A DNA stretch of 15,669 nucleotides, taken from NCBI GenBank assembly GCA_023428265.1, contig JAEYYW010000033.1, positions 1 through 15,669 of the forward strand, read 5' to 3'. Position 1 is the stretch's first letter. Every line of letters begins with the position of its first letter. A program made the position numbers and the translations under genes. Source of the DNA: Bacillota bacterium (lineage in GTDB: Bacteria > Bacillota > Clostridia > Christensenellales > UMGS416). The notes under the pieces are model-generated. The model was given only the letters and a program-made list of their open reading frames with translations, made no database searches and was not told where the DNA came from. Shown in pieces: positions 14,760-15,669 of the stretch.

Positions 14760-14786
14760 GACAGTTTTCCGATAGGGTGGTATCCT
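14758..14786 (+). promoter_or_regulatory. Promoter of the recombinase gene
   Basis: A consensus TTGACA (14758-14763), a 17-base spacer ending in TGG (extended -10), and TATCCT (14781-14786). Predicted start near 14793, about 20 bases before the ATG. The -35 is partly embedded in the preceding palindrome. Confidence 0.6.
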
Positions 14787-14813
14787 TTCCTCATCAACCA
14801 AGGCGGATCACCG

Positions 14814-15669
14814 ATGACAAGAACCACAAAGCAAAAAAGCGATAAAGTAGCCGAAAAGCTCAGGCAAGCCGAACGCCTCCGCAAAATCCTGCTGGATCTT
14901 CCGGAGGTTTGTTATGACTTCATTCTTTCCATTGAACCAAACACCTCGGTTCTCACGCGCATCAATTATGCCGGCGATTTACGCATCTTCCTGCAATACC
15001 TGGCCGATGAGCTTCAGTTGTTCCCAGTGCCGGTCAGCCAGCTTCAGACTGCGGATTTCAAGCGCATTCAGCCCCGTCATATCGAGATGTTTATGGACTA
15101 TTTGTCGATTTATGAGCGGGATGATCGAATCCTTCAAAACGAAAACCTGGGAAAAAAACGCAAGCTCTCCGCCGTGCGCACATTCCTGAAGTATCTGCTC
15201 AAGCACCAGTACATTGAGAAGCTGCCGACAGCCATCATAGAAACGCCCAGAATCGTTGAGAAACCCATCATCCGCCTGGATGGCAGTGAAGTTCAGCAGA
15301 TGCTTGCCACCGTGGAAACGGGCAAAGAGCTCACTAAGCGGCAAGCCGAATACCAGAAGCACACCGTGATCCGGGACACGGCTATTGTAAAATTGCTCTT
15401 GGGAACTGGTGTTCGCGTGAGTGAGTGTGTTGGCCTCATTCTGGAAGAAGTGGATTTTGGCCATAAAAGCTTCCGTGTGACTCGCAAAGGCGGCAAAGAG
15501 GCAATTCTTTATTTCTCGGATGAGGTTCTGTCGGCGCTTGAAGATTATATGGCGCAGCGCAAGACTCTCAAAGCCCTGCCCGGCCATGGAGACGCCTTGT
15601 TTCTTTCCATGCAGAATCGCCGGATTACTGCCAGAGCCGTGGAAAACCTGATCAAGAAGTATGCCACCA
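14814..15669 (+). CDS. Tyrosine recombinase, XerS-like (C-terminal end beyond window)
   Basis: The frame is open from ATG 14814 to the right edge, 285 codons so far. An AGGCGG ribosome site lies seven bases upstream. A helical N-terminal core-binding domain (about 28-150) includes INYAGDLRIFLQYLADE and LGKKRKLSAVRTFLKYLLKH. The catalytic domain shows box I LLLGTGVRVSE with its arginine and the beta-hairpin lysine in RVTRKGGKEA. The HxxR box, the His/Trp and the nucleophilic Tyr must lie past the edge. The spacing of the N-terminal domain and the KRQAEYQKHTVIRDTAI segment before box I recall streptococcal XerS more than XerC/XerD; this is from memory, not an alignment. It could serve chromosome dimer resolution or be an element integrase. 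No phage or conjugation genes are visible nearby. Confidence 0.88.
   Translation, partial: MTRTTKQKSDKVAEKLRQAERLRKILLDLPEVCYDFILSIEPNTSVLTRINYAGDLRIFLQYLADELQLFPVPVSQLQTADFKRIQPRHIEMFMDYLSIYERDDRILQNENLGKKRKLSAVRTFLKYLLKHQYIEKLPTAIIETPRIVEKPIIRLDGSEVQQMLATVETGKELTKRQAEYQKHTVIRDTAIVKLLLGTGVRVSECVGLILEEVDFGHKSFRVTRKGGKEAILYFSDEVLSALEDYMAQRKTLKALPGHGDALFLSMQNRRITARAVENLIKKYAT

Noticed and set aside
14724..14760. The palindrome has the same total size as loxP (34 bp; 13-bp arms and 8-base centre are possible) and a vaguely similar ATAACT..TCGTA arm.
   Set aside because: The arm matches only with a gap, the repeat here is symmetric through the centre while loxP is not, and the neighbouring recombinase looks Xer-like rather than Cre-like. 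I treat it as coincidence.
14726..14770. The inverted repeat as the rnhA terminator.
   Set aside because: The stem is long but AT-rich and is followed by GACAG rather than a T run; TTTT appears only several bases later.
14979..15587. Minus-strand open frame of 202 codons at the right end.
   Set aside because: The plus strand here carries a tyrosine recombinase with box I and hairpin lysine; the opposite frame has no recognisable features.
1..15669. CRISPR arrays, toxin-antitoxin pairs, prophage structural genes or insertion sequences.
   Set aside because: I saw no regularly spaced direct repeats, transposase or phage structural proteins. The only mobile-type gene is the recombinase at the right edge.

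Overview
The window looks like ordinary housekeeping chromosome from a mid-GC Firmicute, most likely of the Clostridia. This rests on the conserved block ftsK-rimO-pgsA-cinA-recA-rny, on strong AGGAGG-type ribosome binding sites, on -35/-10 promoters with 17-base spacers, and on U-tailed intrinsic terminators. No rRNA, IS element, CRISPR array or phage structural gene is visible. I cannot name a genus.

Layout, left to right. (1) The last 66 codons of a GlnQ/HisP-type amino-acid ABC ATPase end at 201, followed by a bidirectional terminator. (2) A minus-strand pair reads leftward: mtnA, which has a TTG start and a very good promoter, then a tiny P/S/T-rich lipoprotein. (3) Divergently, a membrane-anchored protein of unknown function with a P/S/T/A-rich tail is followed after four bases by a dusB-like tRNA dihydrouridine synthase. 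(4) ftsK, rimO, pgsA and cinA form a tight chain with overlapping or nearly touching ends. recA follows with its own candidate promoter and a weak LexA-like box. (5) Between recA and rny lie a near-consensus promoter and then an intrinsic terminator, so the rny leader is attenuator-like. rny (RNase Y) appears to start on ACG. (6) purB, of the long form resembling animal adenylosuccinate lyase, converges on a minus-strand tRNA-Trp(CCA) gene. (7) proC and rnhA follow. (8) After rnhA, a perfect 15-bp inverted repeat overlaps the -35 box of a promoter for a XerS-like tyrosine recombinase, which runs off the right edge.

Functionally the window holds chromosome segregation and repair (FtsK, RecA, RNase HI, Xer-like recombinase), RNA metabolism (RNase Y, RimO, DusB, tRNA-Trp), phospholipid synthesis (PgsA), and nucleotide, cofactor and amino-acid metabolism (PurB, CinA, ProC, MtnA). 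FtsK and a Xer recombinase are functional partners in chromosome dimer resolution. It is therefore notable that both occur here and that the recombinase gene is preceded by a dif-sized palindrome.

The points most worth a second look are the palindrome plus XerS-like gene at the right end, the ACG start of rny, and the promoter-before-terminator arrangement in front of rny.
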